Source: Agrilutibacter niabensis
Lineage (GTDB): Bacteria > Pseudomonadota > Gammaproteobacteria > Xanthomonadales > Xanthomonadaceae
Assembly: GCF_042657165.1 (NCBI RefSeq)
Contig: NZ_JBHSNJ010000012.1
Location: forward strand, 124,001 to 188,000
Reading direction: 5' to 3'
DNA length: 64,000 bases
Below the pieces are notes generated by a model. It was not told where the DNA came from and ran no database searches. It saw only the letters and a program-made list of their open reading frames with translations. Shown piece after piece: positions 26,414 through 35,607 of the stretch. Position 1 is the stretch's first letter. Each line of letters opens with the position of its first letter. Position numbers and translations under genes: made by a program.

Positions 26414-27631
26414 ATGCCCCTGTACCACTACCAGGCGCTGAATGCCCGCGGCGAACTGCTCGACGGCCAGATGGAAGCCGCCAGCACCACCGAAGTGATC
26501 GCGCGCCTGCAGGAACAGGGCCACCTGCCGGTCGAAGCCAAGCTCGCGAGCGAAGCGCGCGGCGCGTCGATCTGGAAGGGCCTGTTCAAGCCGAAGCCGT
26601 TTGCCGGCGCGCGCCTGGTGCAGTTCACCCAGCAGCTCGCGACCCTGCTCGGCGCGGGCCAGCCGCTGGATCGCGCATTGGGCATCCTGCTCGAACTGCC
26701 CGAGGACGAAACCGCCAAGCGCACGATCGCGGATGTGCGCGATGCCGTGCGCGGCGGCAGCGCGTTGTCGACGGCGCTGGACCGCCAGCACGGCACGTTC
26801 TCGCGCCTGTACGTCAACATGGTCCGTGCGGGCGAGGCGGGCGGCAGCCTGCATGAGACCTTGTCGCGGCTGGCCGATTACCTGGAGCGCGCGCGCGCGC
26901 TGCAGGGCAGGGTGATCAATGCGCTGATCTATCCGGCGATCCTGCTGGTGATGGTGGGGTTGAGCCTGCTGTTCCTGCTTGGTTACGTGGTGCCCCAGTT
27001 CGCGCTGATGTACGAGAGCCTGGATGCCGAGTTGCCCGTGTTCACGAAGATCGTGCTCGGCATCGGCCTGTTCGTGCGCGACTGGTGGATCCTGCTGCTG
27101 GCCATCCCCGCGGCGGGCGCATGGTGGTTCGACCGCAAGCGCCGGGATCTCGTGTTCAGGGAGAAGTTCGACGCCTGGCTGCTGCAGCGCCGTTTCGCCG
27201 GCCCCCTGGTCGCCAAGGTCGAAACCGCGCGGCTCGCGCGCACGCTCGGCACGCTGGTGCGAAATGGCGTGCCGTTGCTGACCGCGCTCGGGATCGGCCG
27301 CAACGTGCTGGGGAACCGTGTCCTCGCCGCCGATGTCGAAGCTGCCGCGGATGAAGTGAAGAACGGCGTCGCGCTGTCGACGGCGCTGGCCCGCGGCAAG
27401 CGGTTCCCGCGGTTGGCGCTGCAGATGATCTCGGTGGGTGAGGAGTCCGGCGCACTGGATTCGATGCTGGTCAAGACCGCCGAGACGTTCGAACAGGAGA
27501 CCGCGTTGAGCCTGGACCGGATGCTCGCGGCGCTGGTGCCGCTGGTCACGGTGGTGCTGGCGGTGGTCATCGGCATCGTGGTGATGTCGGTGTTGCTGCC
27601 GCTGTACGACCTGACCAACGCCATCGGCTAG
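26414..27631 (+). CDS. xpsF: Type II secretion inner-membrane platform protein GspF (XpsF)
   Basis: This 405-residue platform protein coordinates the ATPase and pseudopilin assembly. Two repeated cytoplasmic four-helix domains are visible: FTQQLATLLGAGQPLDRAL with VRAGEAGGSLHETL, and LARTLGTLVRNGVPLLTAL with ISVGEESGALDSML. Three membrane helices lie near 160-190, 210-235 and 370-395. The N-terminus MPLYHYQALNARGELLDG is typical. The ATG is four bases after the xpsE stop. Length equals that of E. coli-type GspF. Confidence 0.95.
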   Translation: MPLYHYQALNARGELLDGQMEAASTTEVIARLQEQGHLPVEAKLASEARGASIWKGLFKPKPFAGARLVQFTQQLATLLGAGQPLDRALGILLELPEDETAKRTIADVRDAVRGGSALSTALDRQHGTFSRLYVNMVRAGEAGGSLHETLSRLADYLERARALQGRVINALIYPAILLVMVGLSLLFLLGYVVPQFALMYESLDAELPVFTKIVLGIGLFVRDWWILLLAIPAAGAWWFDRKRRDLVFREKFDAWLLQRRFAGPLVAKVETARLARTLGTLVRNGVPLLTALGIGRNVLGNRVLAADVEAAADEVKNGVALSTALARGKRFPRLALQMISVGEESGALDSMLVKTAETFEQETALSLDRMLAALVPLVTVVLAVVIGIVVMSVLLPLYDLTNAIG

Positions 27632-27735
27632 CCGAGGGCGGGAACGGCAGGAGCGACGCCTGCACACCGATTCGCATAAGCTTCGACGTACAGAACGACG
27701 GCCGCGGGCCCGGCCCCCAGACAACTTTTTCCTGG

Positions 27736-28179
27736 ATGACCCTCATGCGTAACCTGCGTTCCAATCCCCGCTTCGCTTCCGCCGCCAGGCAGCGCGGCAT
27801 GAGCCTGATCGAGATCATCATCGTGATCGTGCTGATCGGCGCGGTATTGACCTTCGTCGGCAGCCGCGTGATCGGCGGCAAGGATCGCGGCGATTACAAC
27901 CTCGGCAAGTCGGCGGTGCAGACGCTGGCCGGCAAGGTCGAGTCGTTCCGCATGGACACCGGCCGGCTACCGAATTCGCTCGACGAACTGGTGACCGCGC
28001 CGGGCGATGCCAACGGCTGGCTCGGGCCGTATGCCAAGGCGGCCGAGCTCAAGGATCCGTTCGGCCATGCGTACGAGTACCGCGTGCCGGGCGAAAGCGG
28101 CGACTTCGACCTGGTGTTCCTCGGCAAGGATGGCAAGCCGGGCGGCACCAGCACCGACGCCGATTTCAAGTACGAGTAA
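27736..28179 (+). CDS. xpsG: Major pseudopilin GspG (XpsG)
   Basis: The precursor is 147 residues, cleaved and N-methylated by prepilin peptidase (not in this window) at RQRG-MSLIEII, with the required Glu at mature position 5. After the hydrophobic helix comes the GspG globular domain with the C-terminal loop DPFGHAYEYRVPGESGDFDL, which binds calcium in homologues. A later ATG at 27745 would shorten the leader by three residues. A 104-base gap separates it from xpsF, the largest inside the operon, so a separate ribosome entry or promoter for this abundant subunit is possible. Confidence 0.94.
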   Translation: MTLMRNLRSNPRFASAARQRGMSLIEIIIVIVLIGAVLTFVGSRVIGGKDRGDYNLGKSAVQTLAGKVESFRMDTGRLPNSLDELVTAPGDANGWLGPYAKAAELKDPFGHAYEYRVPGESGDFDLVFLGKDGKPGGTSTDADFKYE

Positions 28180-28219
28180 GCGAAGCGGCTTCCGACGGGG
28201 GCCGCTAGCGAGACGGCAC

Positions 28220-28675
28220 ATGCAGCGCAAAGTCCGCGGCGTGTCATTGCTGGAAATGCTGCTGGTGATCGCCCTGCTGGCCGCCATCAGCGTGGTCGCC
28301 GCGGGCGCGATGACCGGCGGTTTCGCCGGCATGCAGCTGCGCAGCGAAGCCAAGCGCATCACCGCGCAATTGCGCTACACGCGCACGCAGGCGATCGCCA
28401 CGGGACAACCGCAACGCTTCACGATCGACCCGCAAGGGCGCACATGGACCGCGCCCAACGACCGCCATGGCTATATCCCCGAGAAGCTCGGCATCACCTT
28501 CACCGGCGCGCGCGAGGTGCAACCGCGCCGCGGCGAGGGTGCGATCGTGTTCTTCCCCGATGGCGCCTCGACCGGCGGACGAGTGCAGCTGAGCGCCAGG
28601 CAGGCGGCGATGAATATCGACGTGACCTGGTTGACGGGTGAAGTACGCCTGCGGCGTGGCGAGGTGCAACGGTGA
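28220..28675 (+). CDS. xpsH: Minor pseudopilin GspH (XpsH)
   Basis: This 151-residue precursor has the cleavage site KVRG-VSLLE and Glu at mature position 5. It is a minor component of the pseudopilus, next to the tip. The globular part has the GspH-type beta segments (QPQRFTIDPQGRTW, GAIVFFPDGASTGGRVQL). An ATG at 28220 follows the 40-base gap from xpsG. The stop overlaps the GTG of xpsI by four bases. Confidence 0.9.
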   Translation: MQRKVRGVSLLEMLLVIALLAAISVVAAGAMTGGFAGMQLRSEAKRITAQLRYTRTQAIATGQPQRFTIDPQGRTWTAPNDRHGYIPEKLGITFTGAREVQPRRGEGAIVFFPDGASTGGRVQLSARQAAMNIDVTWLTGEVRLRRGEVQR

Positions 28676-29109
28676 ACGCACGCCCCGGCAACCGCGGCCG
28701 ACAGCACGGCTACACCCTGATCGAAGTCATCGTCGCCTTCGCGCTGCTCGCGGCGGCGCTCACGCTGCTGCTCGGCACCCTGTCCGGCGCTGCCACGCAG
28801 GTGCGCGGTTCCGCCGATGCCGGCCGGGCAGCGTTGTACGCGCAATCGCTGATGTCGCAGGTGGGCGTGGGCGAACCGCTCAAGCCTGGAACCCGGGACG
28901 GCGACTTCGAGGACGGCCGTTATCGCTGGTCGCTGGACATCCGGCGTTGGAACGATGCCGCGCGGCCGGCAAATGCCCTGCGCGATCCGGCAGCGCCGCT
29001 GCTGCTTGAAGTGAGATTGGGCATCGAATGGGGCGACGGCGGCCCGGGCCGGCGTCTGCTGCTGCGCACGCTGCGGTTGGCGGGGCCGACCGCCGAGATG
29101 GAGCTCTAG
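28672..29109 (+). CDS. xpsI: Minor pseudopilin GspI (XpsI)
   Basis: This 145-residue precursor has cleavage at RQHG-YTLIE, followed by a 20-residue hydrophobic helix. With GspJ and GspK it forms the pseudopilus tip complex that starts assembly. It starts at GTG in a GTGA overlap with xpsH. The globular part is short, as usual for GspI, with the strand pattern RYRWSLDIRRW typical of the family. It ends two bases before the xpsJ ATG, so the pseudopilin genes are tightly coupled. Confidence 0.88.
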   Translation: MNARPGNRGRQHGYTLIEVIVAFALLAAALTLLLGTLSGAATQVRGSADAGRAALYAQSLMSQVGVGEPLKPGTRDGDFEDGRYRWSLDIRRWNDAARPANALRDPAAPLLLEVRLGIEWGDGGPGRRLLLRTLRLAGPTAEMEL

Positions 29110-29111
29110 GC

Positions 29112-29756
29112 ATGCGGACGCGCGCACCCCGCGGCTTCACCCTGATCGAGGTGCTGATCGCCACCGTGCTGCTCGCGGCCGGGCTGACGCTGGCATTCGC
29201 CACGATCGGCGCGGCCACCAAGACCACCCAGCGCGGGGAAAGCATGGCTGCGCACAGCGAGCGCATCCGGGCCGTCGAGGGATTCCTGCGTCGCCGGCTC
29301 GAAGCCGCGCGTCCGGTGCCGTTCAATTTCGATGTAGACACCGGCGCCGCGCAGCGCTTCCTGGGCGAATCGGGTCGCTTGCGCTTTGTCGCCGACCTGC
29401 CCGATTACCTCGGGCGCGGTGGTCCCTACCTGCATGACTTCGTGGTCGAAGACGGTGGTGAACGCATCACCCTCGCGCTCAGCATGGTGCAGGCCGGAAA
29501 GACGATCGAAGAAGACGTGGAGCGACCGCCGGAGCTGCTGGTGGAAGGCCTGGAGTCCGCGCGCTTCCGCTACCGCTCCTACATGCCCGATGGCACCTTG
29601 GGCGATTGGCAGGATGAGTGGGAAACGGGCGAGCAATTGCCGCTGCTGGTGGAGGTCACGCTTACCGGCGCCAACGGAGAGGTCTGGCCGCCGGTGGTGG
29701 TCTCGCTACCGCTGGCGGGCGCCACGATCGGTTTCGCCCCGCAGGTGACGCAATGA
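29112..29756 (+). CDS. xpsJ: Minor pseudopilin GspJ (XpsJ)
   Basis: This 214-residue precursor is cleaved at APRG-FTLIE with Glu5 in the mature form. The globular domain contains LRFVADLPDYLGRGGPYLHDFVVED and FRYRSYMPDGTLGDWQDEW, which match the GspJ layout. It belongs to the tip complex with GspI and GspK. ATG at 29112 places the cleavage site after residue 8, the normal leader length. Its stop overlaps the xpsK ATG (ATGA). Confidence 0.9.
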   Translation: MRTRAPRGFTLIEVLIATVLLAAGLTLAFATIGAATKTTQRGESMAAHSERIRAVEGFLRRRLEAARPVPFNFDVDTGAAQRFLGESGRLRFVADLPDYLGRGGPYLHDFVVEDGGERITLALSMVQAGKTIEEDVERPPELLVEGLESARFRYRSYMPDGTLGDWQDEWETGEQLPLLVEVTLTGANGEVWPPVVVSLPLAGATIGFAPQVTQ

Positions 29757-30625
29757 AGCGGCGAGCCGGACAACGTGGCGTCGCGCTGCTGCTGGTGATG
29801 TGGCTGATCGCATTGCTGGCCGCGCTGGTGGGCGCCTTCGCGCTCATCGCGCGCACCGAACACCTGCAGGGCCGCGTGCTGGTGCGTGGACTGGTGGCGG
29901 AAAACGCCGCGCGTGCCGGCATCGAATATGCGCTCACCCGCGTCGCCGCGACCGATCCGCGGCAACAGTGGCTGCCGGATGGACGCACCCATCGCTGGCG
30001 CTACAGTGGCGCCCATATCGAAGTGAAGATCGTCGACGAGAACGGCAAGATCGATCTCAACCAGGCCGACATCACGCTGCTGACGGAGTTCATTCGCGGC
30101 GCCGGCAGCGACCCGCGGCAGGCCGCGACGCTGGCCGCCGCGATCCTGGACTGGCGCGATCCCGACAGCCTTTCCCAGCCCGCCGGTGGCGGTGAGGATG
30201 GGGACTACGCAAGCGCCGGTTTGCCGTATGGCTCCAAGGATGCCGAGTTCGAAAGCGTTGCCGAACTGGAGCAGGTCCTGGGCTTCAGCCCCGCGCTGTA
30301 TGCGAAATTGGCGCCGCACCTGACGGTGTTCAGTGGCCGCGTCCGTCCGGATCCGGCGTTTGCTTCGGCCGAAGTCCTGGACGCGATGGGCATGAACGGC
30401 GCCGAAGTAGTGGCGAGCAGGCAGCGGTGGGATCCCAGTTCCGGGTTGCCTGCACCGACCCTGTCGGACGGCTCGCTCGTGGGAGGCAGCAGCGGCACGT
30501 ATAGTATTGAAAGTCGCGCGCGACTGGCCGATCGTCGCGAAGCGGTGGTGAGGGCTGTGGTGCGGGCGGGCAGTTCGATGCCCGGTGCCGCCTACACACC
30601 GTTGCGTTGGCAGGCAGGCGATTGA
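29753..30625 (+). CDS. xpsK: Minor pseudopilin GspK (XpsK), tip subunit
   Basis: This 290-residue precursor is cleaved after RAGQRG before VALLLVMW; like other GspK proteins it has no Glu at mature position 5, consistent with capping the pseudopilus tip. The family's large alpha-helical insert is seen, with VDENGKIDLNQADITLLTEFI, AAAILDWRDPDSL and FESVAELEQVLGFSPALYAKLAPHLTVFSG. ATGA overlap with xpsJ. The C-terminus is rich in small residues and ends at a 77-base gap before xpsL. Confidence 0.92.
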   Translation: MKRRAGQRGVALLLVMWLIALLAALVGAFALIARTEHLQGRVLVRGLVAENAARAGIEYALTRVAATDPRQQWLPDGRTHRWRYSGAHIEVKIVDENGKIDLNQADITLLTEFIRGAGSDPRQAATLAAAILDWRDPDSLSQPAGGGEDGDYASAGLPYGSKDAEFESVAELEQVLGFSPALYAKLAPHLTVFSGRVRPDPAFASAEVLDAMGMNGAEVVASRQRWDPSSGLPAPTLSDGSLVGGSSGTYSIESRARLADRREAVVRAVVRAGSSMPGAAYTPLRWQAGD

Positions 30626-30702
30626 AGACGCGAGCTGGTTCAGAAACGTGACCTGATCGCCCGCGGCATTGAATCAGCCAGTGGAGGAGGAGCTTCGCCA
30701 CG

Positions 30703-31875
30703 ATGAGTACACCTGCAGCAGGACGGTTGCAGGACCGTCTAGGTCGTTTTGGTGCCCGGGTGAGCGGTTCCACGCTCAGGACCGGCACTGGCGGCTTTTT
30801 CTCGTGGTGGGGCAACGCACTTGCATCGTGGCTGCCGCCGCGCGTGCGGCAGTTGCTGGGCATGGATCGCGGCCGTCTGCTCCTGTTGGTGGAAGGCGAC
30901 GTGCTGCGGCTGCGGCTGCAGCGTGGTGACGAGATCCGCGACCTCGGCAACGTGCCGTCCCTGCAGGGTTTGGAGTCGCGGCACGATCCGCTCGAGAGCG
31001 TCCTGGGCGTTCGGCTCTCCGACCTTCCAAGGTGGCTGCTGCTGCCCGCCGGCAGCGCCCTGCGCCGGCGCCTGCCTTTGCCTGCCGCCGCAGCCGAGCG
31101 ATTGCGCGACGTGGTCGGCTTCGAGATCGAACGGCAGACGCCGTTCACCGCCGACGCGGTTGCCTACGATGCACGCGTGGTTGCCCGGCGCGACGTCGAA
31201 GGCCCGATCGATGCCGAGTTGATTGCCGTGCCACGCGTGGCGCTCGACCCGCAACTGGCGGCACTGGGGCCGGTCGCGCCGCTGCTGGCCGGCATCGACG
31301 TGGCCGGCACCGACGGCGTACCGCTGCAGATCAACCTGCTGGCGCCCGCGCAGCGGCAGCGCACGCGCGATCCGTGGCAGACCTGGAACCTTGCCTTCGC
31401 CGCGGTCGCCGTTGTCGCCGCCGGCCTCACGCTGTGGCAGGTGCTGGAGAATCGCCGCGAAGCAGCGGATGACTTCGATGCACAGATAGCGCGCGAGGCA
31501 GGGCCCGCCCGCCGCGCCGCGGCCCAGCAGCAGGAACTGGTCAACCTGGTCGAAGGCCAGGCTTTCCTGCAACGCACGCGTGCCGCTTACCCGACCGCGG
31601 TGGAGGTCATGGACGAGTTGAGCCGGCGCCTGCCCGACGGAACGTACCTGGAAAAGCTCGCGATCGAGGAGAACCGCCTGACCCTGATTGGCCTCAGCAA
31701 CGAGGCCCCCGCGCTCATCGGCCGCCTGCAGGATTCCAGCCTGTGGCGTTCGCCTGCGCTCGCAGGTGCATTGCAGACCGATCCGACCACGCGGAAGGAC
31801 CGCTTTACGCTGACTGCCGAACTGGGCCCCGCCGACACCCGCAAGGAGGCGCCGCGTGCAGCCGCAGGTGAGTGA
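30703..31875 (+). CDS. xpsL: Type II secretion protein GspL (XpsL)
   Basis: This 390-residue bitopic inner-membrane protein recruits the XpsE ATPase to the membrane. The cytoplasmic part (1-225) is an actin-like domain of the kind that binds GspE's N-terminus; one membrane helix lies at about 229-248. The periplasmic part has a helical segment rich in Arg/Glu/Gln, then a ferredoxin-like PilN-type domain (VEVMDELSRRLPDGTYLEKLAIEENRLTLIGLS region). GGAGGAGG precedes the ATG. Overlaps xpsM by 20 bases in another frame. Sequence similarity among GspL proteins is low, so position supports the call. Confidence 0.85.
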   Translation: MSTPAAGRLQDRLGRFGARVSGSTLRTGTGGFFSWWGNALASWLPPRVRQLLGMDRGRLLLLVEGDVLRLRLQRGDEIRDLGNVPSLQGLESRHDPLESVLGVRLSDLPRWLLLPAGSALRRRLPLPAAAAERLRDVVGFEIERQTPFTADAVAYDARVVARRDVEGPIDAELIAVPRVALDPQLAALGPVAPLLAGIDVAGTDGVPLQINLLAPAQRQRTRDPWQTWNLAFAAVAVVAAGLTLWQVLENRREAADDFDAQIAREAGPARRAAAQQQELVNLVEGQAFLQRTRAAYPTAVEVMDELSRRLPDGTYLEKLAIEENRLTLIGLSNEAPALIGRLQDSSLWRSPALAGALQTDPTTRKDRFTLTAELGPADTRKEAPRAAAGE

Positions 31876-32506
31876 CCGCGATCGCTGGCTCGCCGTCGGA
31901 CTGCTGGCGGCGGCATTGGCGCTCGCCTATGCGGTACTGATCCATCCCTGGTTCACCGTGCCCCTGCAGGCGGTCGAAGATCGCATCGATACCGCGCGCG
32001 AACGCGAACTGCGCCTGCGCATGCAGATCAAGCAATCGCCACTCGTGCAGCAACGCCTGCAGCAGGCGCGCACGGTACTGGCGCGCACGCCCGGGTTCCT
32101 GCCGGAAAGCAGCCCGGAGCTGGCGACCGCGGCACTGGTGCAACGCCTGGAAACGGTCGTGTCGCAGGCCAGCCCCGGACGCCGCGCGTGCGAGATCACC
32201 AACCGTTCGCCCCTGCAGGAGCCGTCGCGCGAGAAGTACCCGCGGGTGACGGTGCAGGTGCGCCTGCGCTGCGGCACGCCGGAACTGGCCAACGTCCTGC
32301 ATTCGCTCGAAGGCGGCGCGCCGCGCCTGTTCGTCGGCAATCTCAACGTGCTCGGGCAGCGCGTGTTCTTCAATCCGGGCCAGAGCGGGATGCAGGGCGG
32401 GCTCGATGTCAGTTTCGACCTGTACGGTTACCTGAAACCGGGGGCCGCACCCGCGGTGAATCGACCCAATGCTGCGGCACGCACGGAGGAGACCGATGCG
32501 CTTTGA
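31856..32506 (+). CDS. xpsM: Type II secretion protein GspM (XpsM)
   Basis: The protein has 216 residues: a short cytoplasmic tail, one membrane helix (about 11-31), a coiled helix rich in Arg and Gln (40-75) and a periplasmic ferredoxin-like domain. It partners XpsL and stabilises the inner-membrane platform. A GTG at 31856 gives the shortest plausible N-terminus; the 20-base overlap with xpsL suggests translational coupling. It also overlaps xpsN by 11 bases. Family resemblance is weak at the sequence level; the order L-M-N-D is decisive. Confidence 0.82.
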   Translation: MQPQVSDRDRWLAVGLLAAALALAYAVLIHPWFTVPLQAVEDRIDTARERELRLRMQIKQSPLVQQRLQQARTVLARTPGFLPESSPELATAALVQRLETVVSQASPGRRACEITNRSPLQEPSREKYPRVTVQVRLRCGTPELANVLHSLEGGAPRLFVGNLNVLGQRVFFNPGQSGMQGGLDVSFDLYGYLKPGAAPAVNRPNAAARTEETDAL

Positions 32507-33299
32507 CAGCGCCAGTCCGCGCACCTGGCTGCTTGCGGCAACCGCAGCATGGGCGGTGGTTTCGTTGTTGCTGGCGTTGTTTGGCATGGGCGGTCGCATC
32601 GCGCTGCTCCCCGAGGACACCACGCTCGTTCATGCATTGCCGGCGTTGCCGAAGCCCGCGCCGGAACGGCTCGGCCAGCTCGAGCAGTACGGCGCGATCG
32701 TCAGTCGCCCACTGCTCGCAGACGACCGCCGCCCGCACCCGTTCTCGCTGCAGCCGCAGGGCGAGGGCGAGGCCAAGACCTTCGACTACGTGCTGACCAG
32801 CGTGATGCTCACGCCGACGTTCAAGATGGCGATCATCCAGTCGCCGGACGGCAGCAGTGCGCCGCTGCGCATCAAGCTGGGCGAAGCGTCCGAGTCGCTG
32901 CCCAACTGGCGCCTGCAGTCGCTGGATGCGCGTAGCGCGGTGTTCCTCGGCCCGGAAGGCGAACGCCGGCTTGAGCTGCGGGTATTCAATGGCGTCGGCG
33001 GCGAAGCCCCCACTCCGGTCACCAAGACCGACGGGGCGCGTCCTGCGGGGCAGCCGATCATCCCGCCGCCCGAAGTCGTAAGCGGAGCGCCGGGCCCCCA
33101 GGGGCCGGCCGAGGTTGCTCCCTCGCAGGCGCCGTCCGCACCGGCGCGCGCCGCCGCCACGCCCACCCCTACGCCCACCCCAAGCCAGCCGATGACGGAA
33201 CAGGCGCAGATGGAAGCCATCCGCAAGCGCATCGAGGCACGCCGTGCCCAACTGCGGCAGGAAGCCCTGCAGCAGCAACAAAAGCCGCCGGTCAAGTAG
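32496..33299 (+). CDS. xpsN: GspC-like protein XpsN
   Basis: The protein has 267 residues: a cytoplasmic start, a membrane helix (12-34), then a homology-region-like domain with EQYGAIVSRPLLADDRRP and SVMLTPTFKMAII. A long Pro/Ala/Thr-rich stretch (about 185-230) leads to a charged helical tail rich in Gln and Arg. In Xanthomonas this gene is known as xpsN and takes the place of GspC, linking the inner platform to the secretin. No PDZ domain is seen, unlike enterobacterial GspC. GGAGGAG lies six bases before the ATG. Confidence 0.82.
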   Translation: MRFDSASPRTWLLAATAAWAVVSLLLALFGMGGRIALLPEDTTLVHALPALPKPAPERLGQLEQYGAIVSRPLLADDRRPHPFSLQPQGEGEAKTFDYVLTSVMLTPTFKMAIIQSPDGSSAPLRIKLGEASESLPNWRLQSLDARSAVFLGPEGERRLELRVFNGVGGEAPTPVTKTDGARPAGQPIIPPPEVVSGAPGPQGPAEVAPSQAPSAPARAAATPTPTPTPSQPMTEQAQMEAIRKRIEARRAQLRQEALQQQQKPPVK

Positions 33300-33309
33300 A
33301 GTCGCCCGC

Positions 33310-35598
33310 ATGAATCGCCATTCGCAGTCCCCACTCTCTTCCGGCTCCCCGCCAGACATCGCCAGGACGGCCGTCGCGGTCGCGGTCGCGCTCGCCCTGG
33401 TCGCGTGCTCCGCCGTGCCGGTCGCCGAGGTCCGGCGCGACGCCGATCCGCGAACCCTGCACACCCAGGCCGGCTCCTCCTCGGCAACAGCCAGGACCGC
33501 AACCGGCGAATCCGTCGTCGGCGGCGCGCAGCCGCTGCCGGAGGAGACGGGCGGCCCGCGCCCGCAGATCCGCCGCGGCACGGGCCAGGTGATCAATCGC
33601 GCCGCCGCATCCGCCGCGCCACCCACATTGCCCGCCACCGGCGGTGGCGCGACGTTCAACTTCGAGGGCGAGTCGCTCCACGCGGTGGTGAAGGCCATCC
33701 TCGGCGACATGCTTGGGCAGAACTACGTCATCGCGCCGGGTGTGCAGGGCACGGTCACGCTGGGTACGCCCAAGCCGGTCAGCCCGGCCGAGGCCCTCAA
33801 CCTGCTCGAGATGGTGCTCGGCTGGAACAACGCGCGCCTGATCTACAGCGGCGGCCGCTACAACATCGTCCCCGCCGACCAGGCCCTGGCCAGCGGCGCC
33901 GTCGCCCCTCGCACCGGCGCCCCGTCGCTCGCACGCGGCTATGAAGTGCGCACGGTGCCGCTGCGCTTCATCTCCGCCACCGAGATGGAGAAGGTGCTCA
34001 AGCCGTACGCGCGTCCCAATGCCGTGGTCAACGTCGACAATTCGCGCAATGTCATCAGCATCGCCGGCACGCGCACGGAACTCGAGAACTACCTGCGCAC
34101 GATCGAGATCTTCGACGTCGACTGGCTGTCGGGCATGTCCGTCGGCGTGTTCCCGCTGAGCTCCGGCAAGGCCAACAAGGTCGTCGCGGACCTGGAAAAA
34201 GTCTTTGGCGAGCAGAGCAAATCGCCTGTTGCCGGCATGTTCCGCTTCATGCCGCTGGACGGCGCCAACGCCGTGCTGGTGATCACCCCGCAGGCCAGTT
34301 ACCTGGACGACATCCAGGAATGGCTGGAGCGGATCGACAGCGCCGGCGGCGAAGTCCAGCTGTATTCCTACGAACTCAAGTACATCAAGGCGAAGGACCT
34401 CGCCGCTCGCCTGTCGGAAGTCTTCGGCGGAAGCGGCGGCGGTGGCGGGGATTCCACCGGCGCGCCTTCGCTGATGCCGGGCCTGGAATCGGTCGAATTG
34501 CAGGAGGGCGAGGGCGGCAGCAGCGCCACCATCGGGGGCCAGAATGGCGGCATGGATTCGGGAACCAGCGGTGGCACCAATGGTGGCACCACCGGCAGCG
34601 AAATGTCGCTGGGTGCGCGCCAGGGCGGCAACACCAGCGTGACGCTCGACGTCAATGGCAACCGGGTCGGCGTATCTGCAGTGGAGGAGACCAACTCGCT
34701 GCTGGTGCGCAGCACCCCCACCGCATGGAAGTCGATCAGGGACGTGATCGAACGCCTCGACGTCATGCCGATGCAGGTGCACATCGAAGCGCAGGTCGCA
34801 CAGGTCACCCTGAGCGGAGACCTGCAATATGGCGTCAACTGGTACTTCGAGCGCGCCGTGACCGATGCCGGCCTGCCCAGCGCGGTCGGCCGCACGACCT
34901 GGAGCCAATTGGCCGGTAGCGTGGCCGGAGCCACCGGCAATCCCAGCGGAATCTCGCCCGGCATGGCGTGGACATTCCTCGGGCGCAACGCAGCCGCCGT
35001 GATCAACGCACTGGACATCGTCAGCGACGTGCAGATGCTGCAGACGCCATCGGTCGTGGTTCGCAACAACGCCGAGGCGACCTTCAACGTCGGCCGGCGC
35101 ATTCCGGTCTCGTCCGTCTCTTTCAACCCGAGCACCGGTACCGAAGGCACCATCAACCAGGTGCAGTACCTGGACACCGGCACCATCCTCAAGGTGCGCC
35201 CGCGCGTGAGCAAGGACGGCATGGTCTTCCTGGACCTCGTGCAGGAAATCAGCGCCCCGGTCGGCACCCCTGACGCCAACGGCAATGTGCGCATCGACTC
35301 GCGCAAGCTAAAGACCGAAGCAGCGGTGCAGAGCGGCGACACGATCATGCTGGCTGGCCTGATCAGCGACGACGTGAGTCGCGGGGCGTCCGGTTTCCCG
35401 GGGCTCAGCCGGATCCCGATCATCGGGGGTCTGTTCGGTCAGCAGCGGTCGGGCACGCACCGCGACGAAACGATCGTCCTGATCACCCCGACCATCATCC
35501 GCAACCCGCAGGAAGCGCGCGACCTGACCGACGAGTACGGTACCCGCTTCCGCGCGCTGGAGCCGCTGAATCGCAAGCCACGCGATCCGCGGCAATAA
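33310..35598 (+). CDS. xpsD: Type II secretion secretin GspD (XpsD), lipoprotein
   Basis: This 762-residue outer-membrane channel is the exit pore. The signal peptide ends in a lipobox LVAC (Cys33), so the secretin may reach the outer membrane with its own lipid rather than a pilotin. N0-N3 domains follow: FNFEGESLHAVVKAILGDMLG, then N1-N3 repeats. A Gly/Ser/Thr-rich insert (about 372-440) interrupts N3. The secretin core has VPVSSVSFNP-type strands, TILKVRPRVSKDGMVFLDLVQE and IPIIGGLFGQQR near the end. It closes the xps operon; the next gene starts 10 bases on. Confidence 0.95.
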   Translation: MNRHSQSPLSSGSPPDIARTAVAVAVALALVACSAVPVAEVRRDADPRTLHTQAGSSSATARTATGESVVGGAQPLPEETGGPRPQIRRGTGQVINRAAASAAPPTLPATGGGATFNFEGESLHAVVKAILGDMLGQNYVIAPGVQGTVTLGTPKPVSPAEALNLLEMVLGWNNARLIYSGGRYNIVPADQALASGAVAPRTGAPSLARGYEVRTVPLRFISATEMEKVLKPYARPNAVVNVDNSRNVISIAGTRTELENYLRTIEIFDVDWLSGMSVGVFPLSSGKANKVVADLEKVFGEQSKSPVAGMFRFMPLDGANAVLVITPQASYLDDIQEWLERIDSAGGEVQLYSYELKYIKAKDLAARLSEVFGGSGGGGGDSTGAPSLMPGLESVELQEGEGGSSATIGGQNGGMDSGTSGGTNGGTTGSEMSLGARQGGNTSVTLDVNGNRVGVSAVEETNSLLVRSTPTAWKSIRDVIERLDVMPMQVHIEAQVAQVTLSGDLQYGVNWYFERAVTDAGLPSAVGRTTWSQLAGSVAGATGNPSGISPGMAWTFLGRNAAAVINALDIVSDVQMLQTPSVVVRNNAEATFNVGRRIPVSSVSFNPSTGTEGTINQVQYLDTGTILKVRPRVSKDGMVFLDLVQEISAPVGTPDANGNVRIDSRKLKTEAAVQSGDTIMLAGLISDDVSRGASGFPGLSRIPIIGGLFGQQRSGTHRDETIVLITPTIIRNPQEARDLTDEYGTRFRALEPLNRKPRDPRQ

Positions 35599-35607
35599 TC
35601 GCAGGGC

